Of a stretch of 64,000 bases of DNA, positions 43,265 to 51,888 are shown piece after piece. Every line of letters starts with the position of its first letter. Positions within the stretch are counted from its first letter, which is position 1. The DNA comes from Vulcanococcus sp. (GTDB lineage Bacteria; Cyanobacteriota; Cyanobacteriia; PCC-6307; Cyanobiaceae): contig JAHUZV010000014.1 of the NCBI GenBank assembly GCA_019264575.1, forward strand, positions 1-64,000, given 5' to 3'. The notes below the pieces were generated by a model. It searched no databases and was not told the DNA's origin. It saw only the letters and a list, made by a program, of their open reading frames with translations. Position numbers and translations under genes: made by a program.

Positions 43265-45346
43265 ATGTCTACTACGAAGAAAATTGGTTCTACATCTTCC
43301 TTGATTCCAGTTGCCGGATCGAGCAGCAGCCCGGAACACCTTCAAGATGGCGGCAGTGGTGACACCGATTTCGCCTATGGCAAATTCAAGGCTTTGGCCA
43401 GCGTTGGCGAAGTTGACAAGAAAACCGGAAAAGCTCTCACAGGCTATCCAGATGGCATTGCGGCTTGGCTCCAGGACGACAACACTATTCGAGTTGCCTA
43501 CCAGTCCGAGTCATACGGCCCGATCAGCACTGAGACCTATGGATCCAAGACTAAAGCCGGTGCAGTGTTCACAGGCTCTAAGATCCATTACATTGATTAC
43601 GATCGCAAAAAGTTCGCTGATTTTCTCGAGGGCTCCAGCCCTGCCTCTAAAGGTGTTGAAGGCAGTGGTTTGTTATATAATAGGGTTTACAACGTCTTCG
43701 GGAAAGAGGTCACCGGTAAAAACAGCGATTCTTCAGATCGCTCGGCCAAGTGGGGCAACCAAGCCCTCCCCAATGGCAGTTTAGTTGAATTTAATGAAGA
43801 CTCTCTTCTCAGCAACGGGGACTTCTTTTTTCAGTCATACTGCGCTGCCTGGTACGAACAAGCTAACAAATACGGCAAGGGCATTGGCTTTGAGGATGAT
43901 GTTTGGCTTGCTGCAGAAGAATGGAACATTGGTTATGACGTGTTCTCTGATCCCGATGGCACTACTGGTCCTCTGACCGGTGAGGACGTAGCAAACTCCA
44001 CGATGGGTCTTGCATCTGTCGTGGTTGACCTCAAGTCAAAATCGCTCTACACGGTTCCATCTCTTGGTCAGACCGGCTATGAGCGAATTGTCCCAGTCAA
44101 TCCAGGTAATTCCGACTATGTAGTCATGGTTTTGGCCGGATACAACCATGATCAAGAGCCGGTGCCTAATCGCATTTTCGTTGGACGCAAAGACTTCGGC
44201 GCTAATGGCAAAGAAGTCGATTACGACAAGCTAAATAAGAGGGATTCGTTTCTGGCGCGCAACGGCCTTCTCTACGGGCAAATCTATGGACTAGCTCTCA
44301 GCGATCAAACGTACAGCGAACTTGGATTAACCCCCGACAGCAACTCTGACGGAATCTACAGCGAGTACTTGGTCGATGCATATCTGAAAAATGCTTCTGC
44401 CCCGGACAGCTTCAGCGGCCGCTTTTATCCCACTAGCTACCGCTGGAACGGTTTTGACTCTCCAGAGGCCGTGCAAGATACCGAAATGCTTCTTTGGGAA
44501 CGTTCTGCCGAACAACCTGAGGGGTACGCCTTCTTTAACGGCGACGCAAAAACTGAGCATGCCGCTGCAGATCCGAGCGGAAAGCCCCGTTACTACCAGA
44601 ACATGACCGATGAAGGTGGCCTCCTAGGTTTTGACCTCGGCAACCTCAGAAAACAGCTCAAGAACAATGATCTTGATGGTGATGAGCTACCTGATTTCAT
44701 TGACAGCTCTGTGACACGGACAGTGGCAGCCGTCAACGGATCCCTCACACTTCAGACTAACGGTAAAGGTTTAGCCTATCCAGGCAAACTCAATCCGAGC
44801 GGTACTGCCACTGCTGCAAAGCACGTTGAAACCGGGCTGTCTAAAATGGTTGCTCCTGATGGATTGATCTGGGTTAGGGGATCTGACGGCCAAGCACTGA
44901 TTGTTGATGAAGATTCCGGCAATGATTACGGTGAGCGCAAATACGTTCTTCCTGTTACAGACTCAATGACCCTCCGAGATGAGGTAACAGGCTATCTGCT
45001 AGCCATCGCCGGGGGATCCCTCAGTCCTCGTGCGCTGGCGGGTGTATCCACGTTGGGTGGCTCTTTTTCAAAGGCAACCGGTTCCGAGTTTTCGGGAAGC
45101 TGGGACGTCACAAGCCTGATTGCCCGAAAGCGAGATGGCTCGTTCTACTCTGAAGAAGAGCTCAATGGAACGGGCAGGAAGAGAGTTGAGTTAGATACAC
45201 CACTTAGGAAGCATACTTTTGTCGGAACAGTCCAACATGCTGGCGAGTCTGCAGGACAGGTCGCTGCCCAAGAAGCCGACCAGGGCGGACAAATCTTGAT
45301 GTACAACTTCGACAATCTGTTCCCCAAGTCCCAATCAAGCATCTGA
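43265..45346 (+). CDS. Large protein, possibly DUF839/PhoX-like
   Basis: The protein is 693 residues from the ATG at 43265 (an ATG at 43145 is in frame but reads as an unlikely leader). No signal peptide or membrane helix is seen. Segments recall the propeller of the PhoX/DUF839 family: VWLAAEEWN at the place of the WLTCEE motif, VVVDLKSKSLYTVPSLGQTG with YERIVPVN like the lGRF-HE motif, PNRIFVGRKDF, and VAPDGLIWVRGSDGQALIVD near residue 535. Asp/Asn/Gly-rich loops could bind calcium. If it is PhoX-like it would be a phosphatase. Base and codon use are clearly AT-richer than the surrounding chromosome, a sign of transfer. The PhoX assignment is tentative. Confidence 0.8.
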   Translation: MSTTKKIGSTSSLIPVAGSSSSPEHLQDGGSGDTDFAYGKFKALASVGEVDKKTGKALTGYPDGIAAWLQDDNTIRVAYQSESYGPISTETYGSKTKAGAVFTGSKIHYIDYDRKKFADFLEGSSPASKGVEGSGLLYNRVYNVFGKEVTGKNSDSSDRSAKWGNQALPNGSLVEFNEDSLLSNGDFFFQSYCAAWYEQANKYGKGIGFEDDVWLAAEEWNIGYDVFSDPDGTTGPLTGEDVANSTMGLASVVVDLKSKSLYTVPSLGQTGYERIVPVNPGNSDYVVMVLAGYNHDQEPVPNRIFVGRKDFGANGKEVDYDKLNKRDSFLARNGLLYGQIYGLALSDQTYSELGLTPDSNSDGIYSEYLVDAYLKNASAPDSFSGRFYPTSYRWNGFDSPEAVQDTEMLLWERSAEQPEGYAFFNGDAKTEHAAADPSGKPRYYQNMTDEGGLLGFDLGNLRKQLKNNDLDGDELPDFIDSSVTRTVAAVNGSLTLQTNGKGLAYPGKLNPSGTATAAKHVETGLSKMVAPDGLIWVRGSDGQALIVDEDSGNDYGERKYVLPVTDSMTLRDEVTGYLLAIAGGSLSPRALAGVSTLGGSFSKATGSEFSGSWDVTSLIARKRDGSFYSEEELNGTGRKRVELDTPLRKHTFVGTVQHAGESAGQVAAQEADQGGQILMYNFDNLFPKSQSSI

Positions 45347-45365
45347 TTTCCTCCTCCCAACCATC

Positions 45366-45400
45366 ACCCCCCTCCCTTGAATATGCTCAGGGAGGGGGGT
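45366..45400 (+). terminator. Strong hairpin terminator after the islet gene
   Basis: ACCCCCCTCCCT (45366-45377) and AGGGAGGGGGGT (45389-45400) form a perfect 12-bp stem with an 11-base loop, 20 bases past the stop codon. The T tract after it is short (TTTC). Confidence 0.78.
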
Positions 45401-45614
45401 TTCACATGACTTCCTACAAAGCGAAAAACCACTTAGCGCTCAAAGCTTAAGACCAAATGCAGTGAGACTTTCATCCTCACCAGTCGCACCGCCTGTTGCA
45501 ACGTTCAAACTGGTGCGCCCCACGAGATTTGTTGCCTATACGTAATTCAGCATGGCAAAACGCTGAAAAGAGAGCCAGCCCATAACTTTTCCGGCGCAGA
45601 TTACATGGAGCGAC

Positions 45615-46250
45615 TTAGTGCGATTCAACACCAACCGAGTGCATGCGCACGTCTTCAGGCTTAGCCAAAACGCCTTCTAGAGCCTGCACTTCAACAAGAG
45701 CAAGCTCTTCTAGCCGCCCAACCGTGACCTCGCGCCCGAAACGCTCTTCGCACAGGCACCAATACAGCCCGAAATGGCGCGCTTCACTCGCGAGCAGTTC
45801 GCCGTAGAGAGCACGCAGCTCTTCATCAGGGCTATGGGCCGCCAACAGGGCCATCCGCTCATGGCTGCGGGCTTCGATCAGGCCAGCCACCAGAAACGAA
45901 TCGAGCCTGCGCTCGAGATCACCCTTCCGCACCGCAGCCGTGAGGGTGGCTCCATAGCCAGGCGCCGGCAGAGGCCGCAGAGGGATGGCGCGCCGCTGCA
46001 GCAGCTGGAGCACCAACTCGAAATGCTCGAGCTCTTCCCGTGCCAGTGGGCTCAACAGCGCTCCCAGCCCTTCATCGGAGGGGTAACGGAACATCAGCTG
46101 CAGGGCCACACCTGCCGCCTTGCGCTCGCAGTGGGCGTGATCGATCAACACCAAATCAGGCCGGGCGCAAGCTTGATCAAGCCAGCTGGCGCTGCTGGGT
46201 GCAGCCAGCCACTTCACCCGGGCCGTGGGGTTCTCCAGCAGCGCTGTCAT
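45615..46250 (-). CDS. miaE: tRNA-(ms2io6A)-hydroxylase
   Basis: The protein is 211 residues, a di-iron monooxygenase that hydroxylates the isopentenyl group of modified A37 in tRNAs reading UNN codons. Iron ligands fall in [48 protein letters not shown] and [11 protein letters not shown]. The last 40 or so codons (about 45615-45740) are more AT-rich than the rest of the gene, whereas the GC-rich form of the same tail lies as a broken copy near 40.7 kb. It starts in an ATGA overlap with aroQ. Confidence 0.94.
   Translation of the reverse strand: MTALLENPTARVKWLAAPSSASWLDQACARPDLVLIDHAHCERKAAGVALQLMFRYPSDEGLGALLSPLAREELEHFELVLQLLQRRAIPLRPLPAPGYGATLTAAVRKGDLERRLDSFLVAGLIEARSHERMALLAAHSPDEELRALYGELLASEARHFGLYWCLCEERFGREVTVGRLEELALVEVQALEGVLAKPEDVRMHSVGVESH
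45631..45777 (+). repeat. Right direct repeat (miaE tail in the intact gene)
   Basis: Partner of 40694-40838; same orientation, about 70% identical by hand alignment. It is the 3' end of the intact gene. Confidence 0.82.
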
Positions 46251-46693
46251 GCCGCGGCCTCCTGGCGCAGCCGCATCACCAGGCCCTGCAGGGCCAGGCC
46301 ATAGCTGCCTGGCCCGAAGCCGCAGATCACCCCCAGGGCCTTATCAGCCAGATAGGAGTGGTGACGAAACGCTTCGCGGGCGTGCACGTTGCTCAGGTGC
46401 AGCTCCACATAAGGAATGGCCACCCCGAGCAGGGCATCACGCAAGGCGATCGAGGTGTGGGTGAAGGCGCCGGCGTTGATCAGGATGCCGTTCACCCTGC
46501 CGCGGGCGGCATGGATGCGATCCACCAACGCCCCCTCGTGGTTGCTCTGGAAACACTCCAGCTCCACGCCGAGCCCATCGGCCTGGCGAGCCAGCTCCGC
46601 CTCGATCGCCTCCAGGGTGTCGGCGCCATAGAGGCCCGGCTCCCGCAATCCGAGCAAATTCAGATTCGGCCCGTTGAGCAGCAGCACCCGCAT
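46247..46693 (-). CDS. aroQ: Type II 3-dehydroquinate dehydratase
   Basis: The protein is 148 residues. It makes 3-dehydroshikimate in the aromatic amino-acid pathway. It starts with [20 protein letters not shown] (active-site Tyr in GLYG, Arg before it), then [38 protein letters not shown] (Asn and His), [20 protein letters not shown] and [11 protein letters not shown]. Length and motifs match the dodecameric type II enzymes. It overlaps miaE by four bases. Confidence 0.96.
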   Translation of the reverse strand: MRVLLLNGPNLNLLGLREPGLYGADTLEAIEAELARQADGLGVELECFQSNHEGALVDRIHAARGRVNGILINAGAFTHTSIALRDALLGVAIPYVELHLSNVHAREAFRHHSYLADKALGVICGFGPGSYGLALQGLVMRLRQEAAA

Positions 46694-46786
46694 CGCCAGC
46701 GCCGTTGATCGGCCTCCACTGCCCTGATCGTAAGGAGAGGAGCCAGGGTCAGACCCACCGGCTGGTAAGTTCTTGGGGTGTGGTTC

Positions 46787-46868
46787 GGGTCGGTGCCCGA
46801 GTGGTTAATGGGGGCGGACTGTAAATCCGCTGGCTCTGCCTACGCTGGTTCAAATCCAGCCCGGCCCA
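46787..46868 (+). tRNA. tRNA-Tyr (GTA)
   Basis: 82 bases with acceptor GGGTCGG/CCGGCCC, anticodon loop CTGTAAA carrying GTA, a long class II variable arm (TGGCTCTGCCTACG) and T arm CTGG-TTCAAAT-CCAG. CCA is not encoded. Confidence 0.95.
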
Positions 46869-46878
46869 CCTTCCACAT

Positions 46879-46950
<72 letters not shown>

Positions 46951-47028
46951 TTCAAAACAGCAAAAGAGCTGTGCGAATCCGGCGCAATCCGGCAGGATTC
47001 TGTTCGGTTTGTGCTTCAAGTTCGCTGG

Positions 47029-47634
47029 ATGACCGCATCACCGCCAGCGACACCTCAGGAACTGCGCTGCCTGATCGTGGAAGACCAGGTGATGTTCCTC
47101 CAGCTGCTGCGCTCGATGCTCGAGGCCATGCCTGGCCTGCAGGTGGTGGCCACAGCCACGTGCCAGGCCAATGCCATCGCCCTCTGCAGCGGCGACGACG
47201 CGCCCGACCTATTAATTCTTGATCTGGCCCTACCCGATGGTGATGGCCTGGCGGTGGCCGAGGCTCTGGCCGCAACCCGCCCCCACGCCAAGGTGGTGGT
47301 GCTCTCCGGCCAGGCCAGCAGCTTTGTCTGTCCAGCTGCACTGCAGCCCCTGATCGCGGGCGTGGTTGACAAGACCTCAGCCTTCGGCCAACTCACCCAG
47401 GTACTGGAGCGCTGCCTGCCCCACAGCAGCGAGCCGCTCACGCCTCGGCAGGAGGAGATCTATGGCCTGATCGGCCAAGGCCTCACCAACAAGGAGATCG
47501 CCCGCGCCACCGAACTCTCCGTAGCCACGGTAGAGACCCACCGCAAGGCCATCGCCCAAAAGCTCGGCATGAGTGGCTCAGAACTGGTCAGGCAGGCCTC
47601 GCTCAGGAGCCGCCTCAACGCGGTGGAGGGCTGA
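47029..47634 (+). CDS. LuxR/FixJ-type response regulator
   Basis: The protein is 201 residues. The receiver domain has LRCLIVEDQVMFLQLLRSML, the phospho-acceptor Asp65 in LLILDLALPDGDG, and the switch Lys115 in VVDKTSAFG. The C-terminal LuxR helix-turn-helix is LTPRQEEIYGLIGQGLTNKE with IARATELSVATVETHRKAIA and QKLGMSG. The start ATG lies 79 bases after tRNA-Thr. It precedes the kinase gene with no gap (TGA then GTG), so the two form a two-component system. Confidence 0.92.
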   Translation: MTASPPATPQELRCLIVEDQVMFLQLLRSMLEAMPGLQVVATATCQANAIALCSGDDAPDLLILDLALPDGDGLAVAEALAATRPHAKVVVLSGQASSFVCPAALQPLIAGVVDKTSAFGQLTQVLERCLPHSSEPLTPRQEEIYGLIGQGLTNKEIARATELSVATVETHRKAIAQKLGMSGSELVRQASLRSRLNAVEG

Positions 47635-49734
47635 GTGCTCAGCCTGCGCCTTGGCACGGTCTTGAAGCGGCCCAAACGACTCGCCAACCGGCTGGCCGCC
47701 GTGAGCGCGGTGCAGCTGTTGCTGGTGACCGGTGGCTTCAGCCTGCTCAGCTACAGCCTCGGGCGGCGCAGTGGCCTCGAGCTGAGCGAGGTCTACCGCC
47801 AGAACGCCTCGGTGGTGGATCTCTCCATTCGCCTTTCCAGCAAGCTCAGCTACCCGATCTGGATCAATGAGCTCAACCGCAACTGGCTGAAGGCCGATCC
47901 AGAGCGCGAACGGGATTTTGGGGCACTCACGGAGCGCTTCTGGAACCAGATGAAGGTGTTCCCGGTGGACTACATCAACATCGGCAAAGCCGATGGATCG
48001 TTTGTGGGCCTGGAGCGCACCGCCGAAGGCGATCTGCTCCTCAACGAAGACACAGTGCGCAGCGGCCGCGGCTCCATGGCCGTTTACGCGATGAACGCGA
48101 ACGGCCGGCCCGGCGCTCTGCTGGAGCGGATCCCCGGCATGACGGCTACCCACGAGGAAGCCTGGTACGTCGACACCGCCAAGGCCGGCAAGCCCAGCTG
48201 GAGCTCGATCTACGCCTGGGAAGACCAACCCGAGGTGTTCTCCATCGCCTACAACGCGCCGCTGTTCGGCCCGGATCGCACCCTTAAGGGCGTGGTGGGG
48301 GTGGACATGGTGCTCAGCCATCTGAGCACTTGGCTGCAGGGGGTGTGGAAGGAGCGCGAGGGCATCGCCGTGATCGTTGAACCCAACGGCGATCTCGTGG
48401 CCTGCTCACTGCCTGAGCTCACCCTGGCGCAAAAGCAAGACACGGTGCAGCGCTCCAACCTGCGCAACCTGCGCAACCCCTTGATTCAGCAACTGAGGCA
48501 GGCTTTCGCGGCCGCAGGGCACCAAACCACTGACCCCAGCTCGCCCCAACGCGTTCGCGTGGATGGCAAGGCTTACACGCTGCAGGCCAGTCCTTGGGGC
48601 GAGGAGGAGGGGCTGAATTGGACGTTGCTCACGGCCCTGGCGACTGGACCCACAAGCGCCGCGGCCGAACGCAGCAGCGTGCTGGCACTGCTTGCGGCGG
48701 CAGCGGCGCTCGCCGGTGCGGTGGTGCTGATCAGCCGCCAGATCCGAGCCCTGCTGGATCCCCTCAACCAACTGGAATCCGCCTCCCGGCAACTGGGTGA
48801 AGCCCTGGCTGCTCCCAACCCGGCAACCGGGGAAGGTCTCCACTTCACCAGCGGCCTTAGCGGCAGCGCCGGCGAAGAATTGCTCGCCCTCGATGGCGCC
48901 ATCAGCGAGCTGGTGGAGCGCTACAACACGCTCACCGCCAACCTGCGGGAAGCGCAGGAGCGGGAGCGCTTCCGCGATGCCCAAACCCTCGCCCTGCTCA
49001 AAGACAAGCTGCGCAGCAGCCTGCAGGCCGCGGCCGTGGCCCATGAGATCAACCAGCCCCTGAGCGTGCTGCTGCTCAACAGCCAGCTGCTTCTTGAGCG
49101 CAGCAAAAAACCCGGCAGCCCTGAGCTACCGGAAGCCTGGCAAGCCCAACTGCAGAGCATTCGCCAGGAAGCGGATCGGGTGGTGCTCACGATCGAAACG
49201 ATGCGCGCCCTGCTCCGCAATGTGCAAACCGACCATCAGCGGCTGGATCTACGCGAAATCGCCCAGAGCGCCGTGCTCTACGCCCGCTCCGGTGGACGAG
49301 TGAGCCGCCTAACAGTGGAGAGCTCGGCGCTGGATCACCAGCAGCAGCCCGCCTGGATCGATGGCGATGCCGTTCAAATCCAGATCGCGATCGTGAATCT
49401 GCTGCGCAATGCCGCTGAAGCCCTCAGCGATGGCGCGGCCTCAGATCCCTGGATTAGCCTGAGCCTCTCGGCTGAGGGCGATCAGTGGCGTCTCTCCGTA
49501 GACGACAACGGCCCCGGCCTGCCGCCTGCGTTGCTCGACGACACACCTCTGCAAACCACCAAGAGCAGCGGCAGCGGGCTGGGCTTGTTTGTGGTGCGCA
49601 CCACCATGGAGAACCACCACGGCACGCTGCGCTGCGGCAGGAGCGCGCAAGGCGGGGCTTCACTGCAACTGCTCTTCCCCGCCAAGCCCAGCCCCGGGAG
49701 CGCGGATCAAGCTCTACCCACCACTGGGGATTGA
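47635..49734 (+). CDS. Sensor histidine kinase with periplasmic Cache-type domain
   Basis: The protein is 699 residues. TM1 (VQLLLVTGGFSLLSYSLG) and TM2 (VLALLAAAAALAGAVVLIS, about residue 350) enclose a periplasmic domain of about 300 residues of double-Cache form (DYINIGKADGSFVGLERTAE, FSIAYNAPLFGPDRTLKGVV). A HAMP-like linker leads to the DHp helix with phospho-acceptor His470 in VAHEINQPLSVLLLNSQLLL, then the ATPase: N box NLLRNAAEALSD, G1 VDDNGPGLPPA, G2 SGSGLGLFVV. HEINQPL is typical of FixL/DctB-like (HPK4) kinases, which often sense dicarboxylates or other small molecules. The start is a GTG directly after the regulator. Confidence 0.9.
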   Translation: MLSLRLGTVLKRPKRLANRLAAVSAVQLLLVTGGFSLLSYSLGRRSGLELSEVYRQNASVVDLSIRLSSKLSYPIWINELNRNWLKADPERERDFGALTERFWNQMKVFPVDYINIGKADGSFVGLERTAEGDLLLNEDTVRSGRGSMAVYAMNANGRPGALLERIPGMTATHEEAWYVDTAKAGKPSWSSIYAWEDQPEVFSIAYNAPLFGPDRTLKGVVGVDMVLSHLSTWLQGVWKEREGIAVIVEPNGDLVACSLPELTLAQKQDTVQRSNLRNLRNPLIQQLRQAFAAAGHQTTDPSSPQRVRVDGKAYTLQASPWGEEEGLNWTLLTALATGPTSAAAERSSVLALLAAAAALAGAVVLISRQIRALLDPLNQLESASRQLGEALAAPNPATGEGLHFTSGLSGSAGEELLALDGAISELVERYNTLTANLREAQERERFRDAQTLALLKDKLRSSLQAAAVAHEINQPLSVLLLNSQLLLERSKKPGSPELPEAWQAQLQSIRQEADRVVLTIETMRALLRNVQTDHQRLDLREIAQSAVLYARSGGRVSRLTVESSALDHQQQPAWIDGDAVQIQIAIVNLLRNAAEALSDGAASDPWISLSLSAEGDQWRLSVDDNGPGLPPALLDDTPLQTTKSSGSGLGLFVVRTTMENHHGTLRCGRSAQGGASLQLLFPAKPSPGSADQALPTTGD

Positions 49735-49774
49735 GCTGCAGCACCCCCTGCTTGCAGATTCTGCATAGGCAGAG

Positions 49775-50371
49775 ATGGTTCCCTTGGCCGACATCCTGTT
49801 TGACGGCTTACCCGTTCTCGATCTGCTGGAGATCACTCCCAGCACGAGCGTTGTGGCCCAGATCACCCAGCGCGATCAGAGCTCGATTTCGCGCATCTAC
49901 CGCAAGGTGAGCCGCCGGCTGGGCCTGGAATTTCGCAAACAGAACGACGGCCGCTACCGGGCCAGCGCCAATCAGGTGCTGCTGGAGGGTCTCAGGCGCT
50001 CGTCGCAGTGGATGCGCCTGCAGACAGCCCCCGCCGCCCCTCGCTGGCTGGCCTGTGGCCATGCCGCCGAAGTGAGCGGCGCTCAACAGCCCACCCTGGT
50101 GCAGCACTGCGGAGACCCCATGCAGGTGGAGCGCCTGCTGCAGGAGCGCGTGCTCGATCTGGCCGTGATCACCCGGCCCAGCCATGCGGCACCCGCGGCC
50201 GCGGCTGATCTGCTGGAGCTTACTGTGTTGCGCCATCCAGGCGGCATCGACCTGATCCTGCTGCGGCGCGACCTCAGCGATCACCAGGCCCTGCAGGCTC
50301 TGATCGCGGGAGTGCAGCAACAGGTCCGCCAGCATCTGCGGCAGTATCCCGAGCAGGAATGGTTGGGCTGA
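49775..50371 (+). CDS. Short LysR-like DNA-binding protein
   Basis: The protein is 198 residues. The N-terminal part resembles a LysR winged helix: LPVLDLLEITPSTSVVAQIT, QRDQSSISRIYRKVSRRLGL, EFRKQNDGRYRASANQVLLE. The rest looks like the first half of an effector-binding domain (ERLLQERVLDLAVITRPSHA), so it is about 100 residues shorter than a normal LysR regulator. It is either truncated or an independent small type. It lies between the two-component system and the aldehyde dehydrogenase on the same strand and may control the latter. Confidence 0.7.
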   Translation: MVPLADILFDGLPVLDLLEITPSTSVVAQITQRDQSSISRIYRKVSRRLGLEFRKQNDGRYRASANQVLLEGLRRSSQWMRLQTAPAAPRWLACGHAAEVSGAQQPTLVQHCGDPMQVERLLQERVLDLAVITRPSHAAPAAAADLLELTVLRHPGGIDLILLRRDLSDHQALQALIAGVQQQVRQHLRQYPEQEWLG

Positions 50372-50393
50372 GTCCCACCTGAAACGGCCTTTC

Positions 50394-51770
50394 ATGCTGC
50401 TCCCTACTTCGATCGCCGCGATGCGGCAGCCCGTGAGCGCGGGCACAACACGCCCGCGCGCCTGGCGGCTCGAGCAGCTGGAGCGCTTGGAGCAGGCCAT
50501 CGCCGAGCGGCGCGATGCGGTGCTCAGCGCTCTGGCGAGCGATCTGGGCAAACCACCGGTGGAGGCCTACTTCGAGCTGGTGGCCGTGCAGCAGGAAATC
50601 CAGCTGGTGCGCAGCCGGCTGCGCCGCTGGATGGCGCCTCGGACCGTGGGGCTGCCGGTGTTCATGCAGCCGGGCCGGGCCGAAGTGATCCGCGAGCCAC
50701 TCGGCTGCGTGCTGGTGATTGGGCCCTGGAACTATCCCTTCCTGCTGAGCCTGCAGCCGCTGGTGAGCGCCCTAGCGGCGGGCAACACGGTGGTGCTCAA
50801 GCCCTCCGAGCACGCTCCCGCCACCAGCGCCCTGATCGCCGAGCTACTGGGCGCCGCCTTCCCCTCCAACACGGTGCAGGTGGTGCAGGGCGATGGCCCC
50901 GTGGCTCAGGCGCTGCTGCAGGAGTACTTCGATCACATCTTCTTCACCGGCGGCGAACGGGTGGGGCGACTGGTGATGGAAGCCGCCGCCCGCCACCTCA
51001 CACCGGTGACGCTGGAGCTCGGAGGCAAGAGCCCTGCGGTGGTACTGGGCGATGCGGATCTGGAGGTGAGTGCCCGGCGGCTGGTGTGGGGCAAATGCCT
51101 GAATGCCGGCCAAACCTGCATCGCCCCGGACTACCTGCTGGTGGATGAGGCGGTGCAAGCCCCACTGGTGCAGCAGCTCAGCCAACGGATCGAGGAGTGC
51201 TTCGGCAGCGAGCCCTTGGCCTCGCCTGATCTGGGCAGCCTCGTGAATCAGGCCCAGTTCGATCGGCTTCACAACCTGCTGGAAGGAGCACGCCAGCGCG
51301 GCCAGGTGCTGTTTGGCGGCGCGAGCGATGCCGGCCGGCGGCGGATCGCACCCACCCTGATCCGGGTGGACAGCCTCGATGATCCCCTGATGCAGGAGGA
51401 GCTGTTCGGCCCACTGCTGCCGGTGCTGAGCGTGAGCGGCCTCGAGGAAGCGATCGAGCGGATCAACCAGCGCCCCAAACCCCTCGCCCTTTATCTATTC
51501 AGTAAGGAGCGCGCGGCCCAGGAGCAGATCCTGCAGCGCACCAGCTCCGGCGGGGTGTGCTTCAACGATGTGGTGATGCAGGTGGGCGTGCCGGAGCTGC
51601 CCTTTGGCGGTGTGGGCAACAGCGGCATGGGCACCTACCACGGAGAAGCCGGCTTCCGCACCTTCTCCCACGAACGCAGCGTGCTGCGCCGGCCCTTCCG
51701 CCTGGATGTGCCCTTCCGCTACCCGCCCTACGCCGGCAAGCTGCCGCTGGTGCGGCGCCTGCTGGGCTGA
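50394..51770 (+). CDS. Aldehyde dehydrogenase
   Basis: The protein is 458 residues, of the NAD(P)-dependent family that oxidises aldehydes to acids. Motifs: IGPWNYPFLLSLQPLVSALA, VVLKPSEHAP, FFTGGERVGRLV, VTLELGGKSP (Glu208, general base) and NAGQTCIAPDYL (Cys242, nucleophile). The C-terminal PFGGVGNSGMGTYHGEAGF and hydrophobic tail resemble class 3 / fatty-aldehyde enzymes; in cyanobacteria a homologue protects against fatty aldehydes (AldE). Which aldehyde is used here is inference. Confidence 0.92.
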   Translation: MLLPTSIAAMRQPVSAGTTRPRAWRLEQLERLEQAIAERRDAVLSALASDLGKPPVEAYFELVAVQQEIQLVRSRLRRWMAPRTVGLPVFMQPGRAEVIREPLGCVLVIGPWNYPFLLSLQPLVSALAAGNTVVLKPSEHAPATSALIAELLGAAFPSNTVQVVQGDGPVAQALLQEYFDHIFFTGGERVGRLVMEAAARHLTPVTLELGGKSPAVVLGDADLEVSARRLVWGKCLNAGQTCIAPDYLLVDEAVQAPLVQQLSQRIEECFGSEPLASPDLGSLVNQAQFDRLHNLLEGARQRGQVLFGGASDAGRRRIAPTLIRVDSLDDPLMQEELFGPLLPVLSVSGLEEAIERINQRPKPLALYLFSKERAAQEQILQRTSSGGVCFNDVVMQVGVPELPFGGVGNSGMGTYHGEAGFRTFSHERSVLRRPFRLDVPFRYPPYAGKLPLVRRLLG

Positions 51771-51802
51771 GCAACGCCCCAGCCAGCCTCAGATGGGTGG
51801 CC

Positions 51803-51821
51803 AGGCCTGATCACCAGGCCT
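51803..51821 (+). terminator. Possible terminator hairpin after the aldehyde dehydrogenase
   Basis: AGGCCTG (51803-51809) and CAGGCCT (51815-51821) pair around ATCAC. The T tract is weak (TATC). It lies 33 bases past the stop. Confidence 0.45.
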
Positions 51822-51888
51822 TATCAAACGAGGGCTGGCGTCACCGGCCAAGGCCCGTATGGTGCCTCCAGCCGAACGCCCACGCCCC

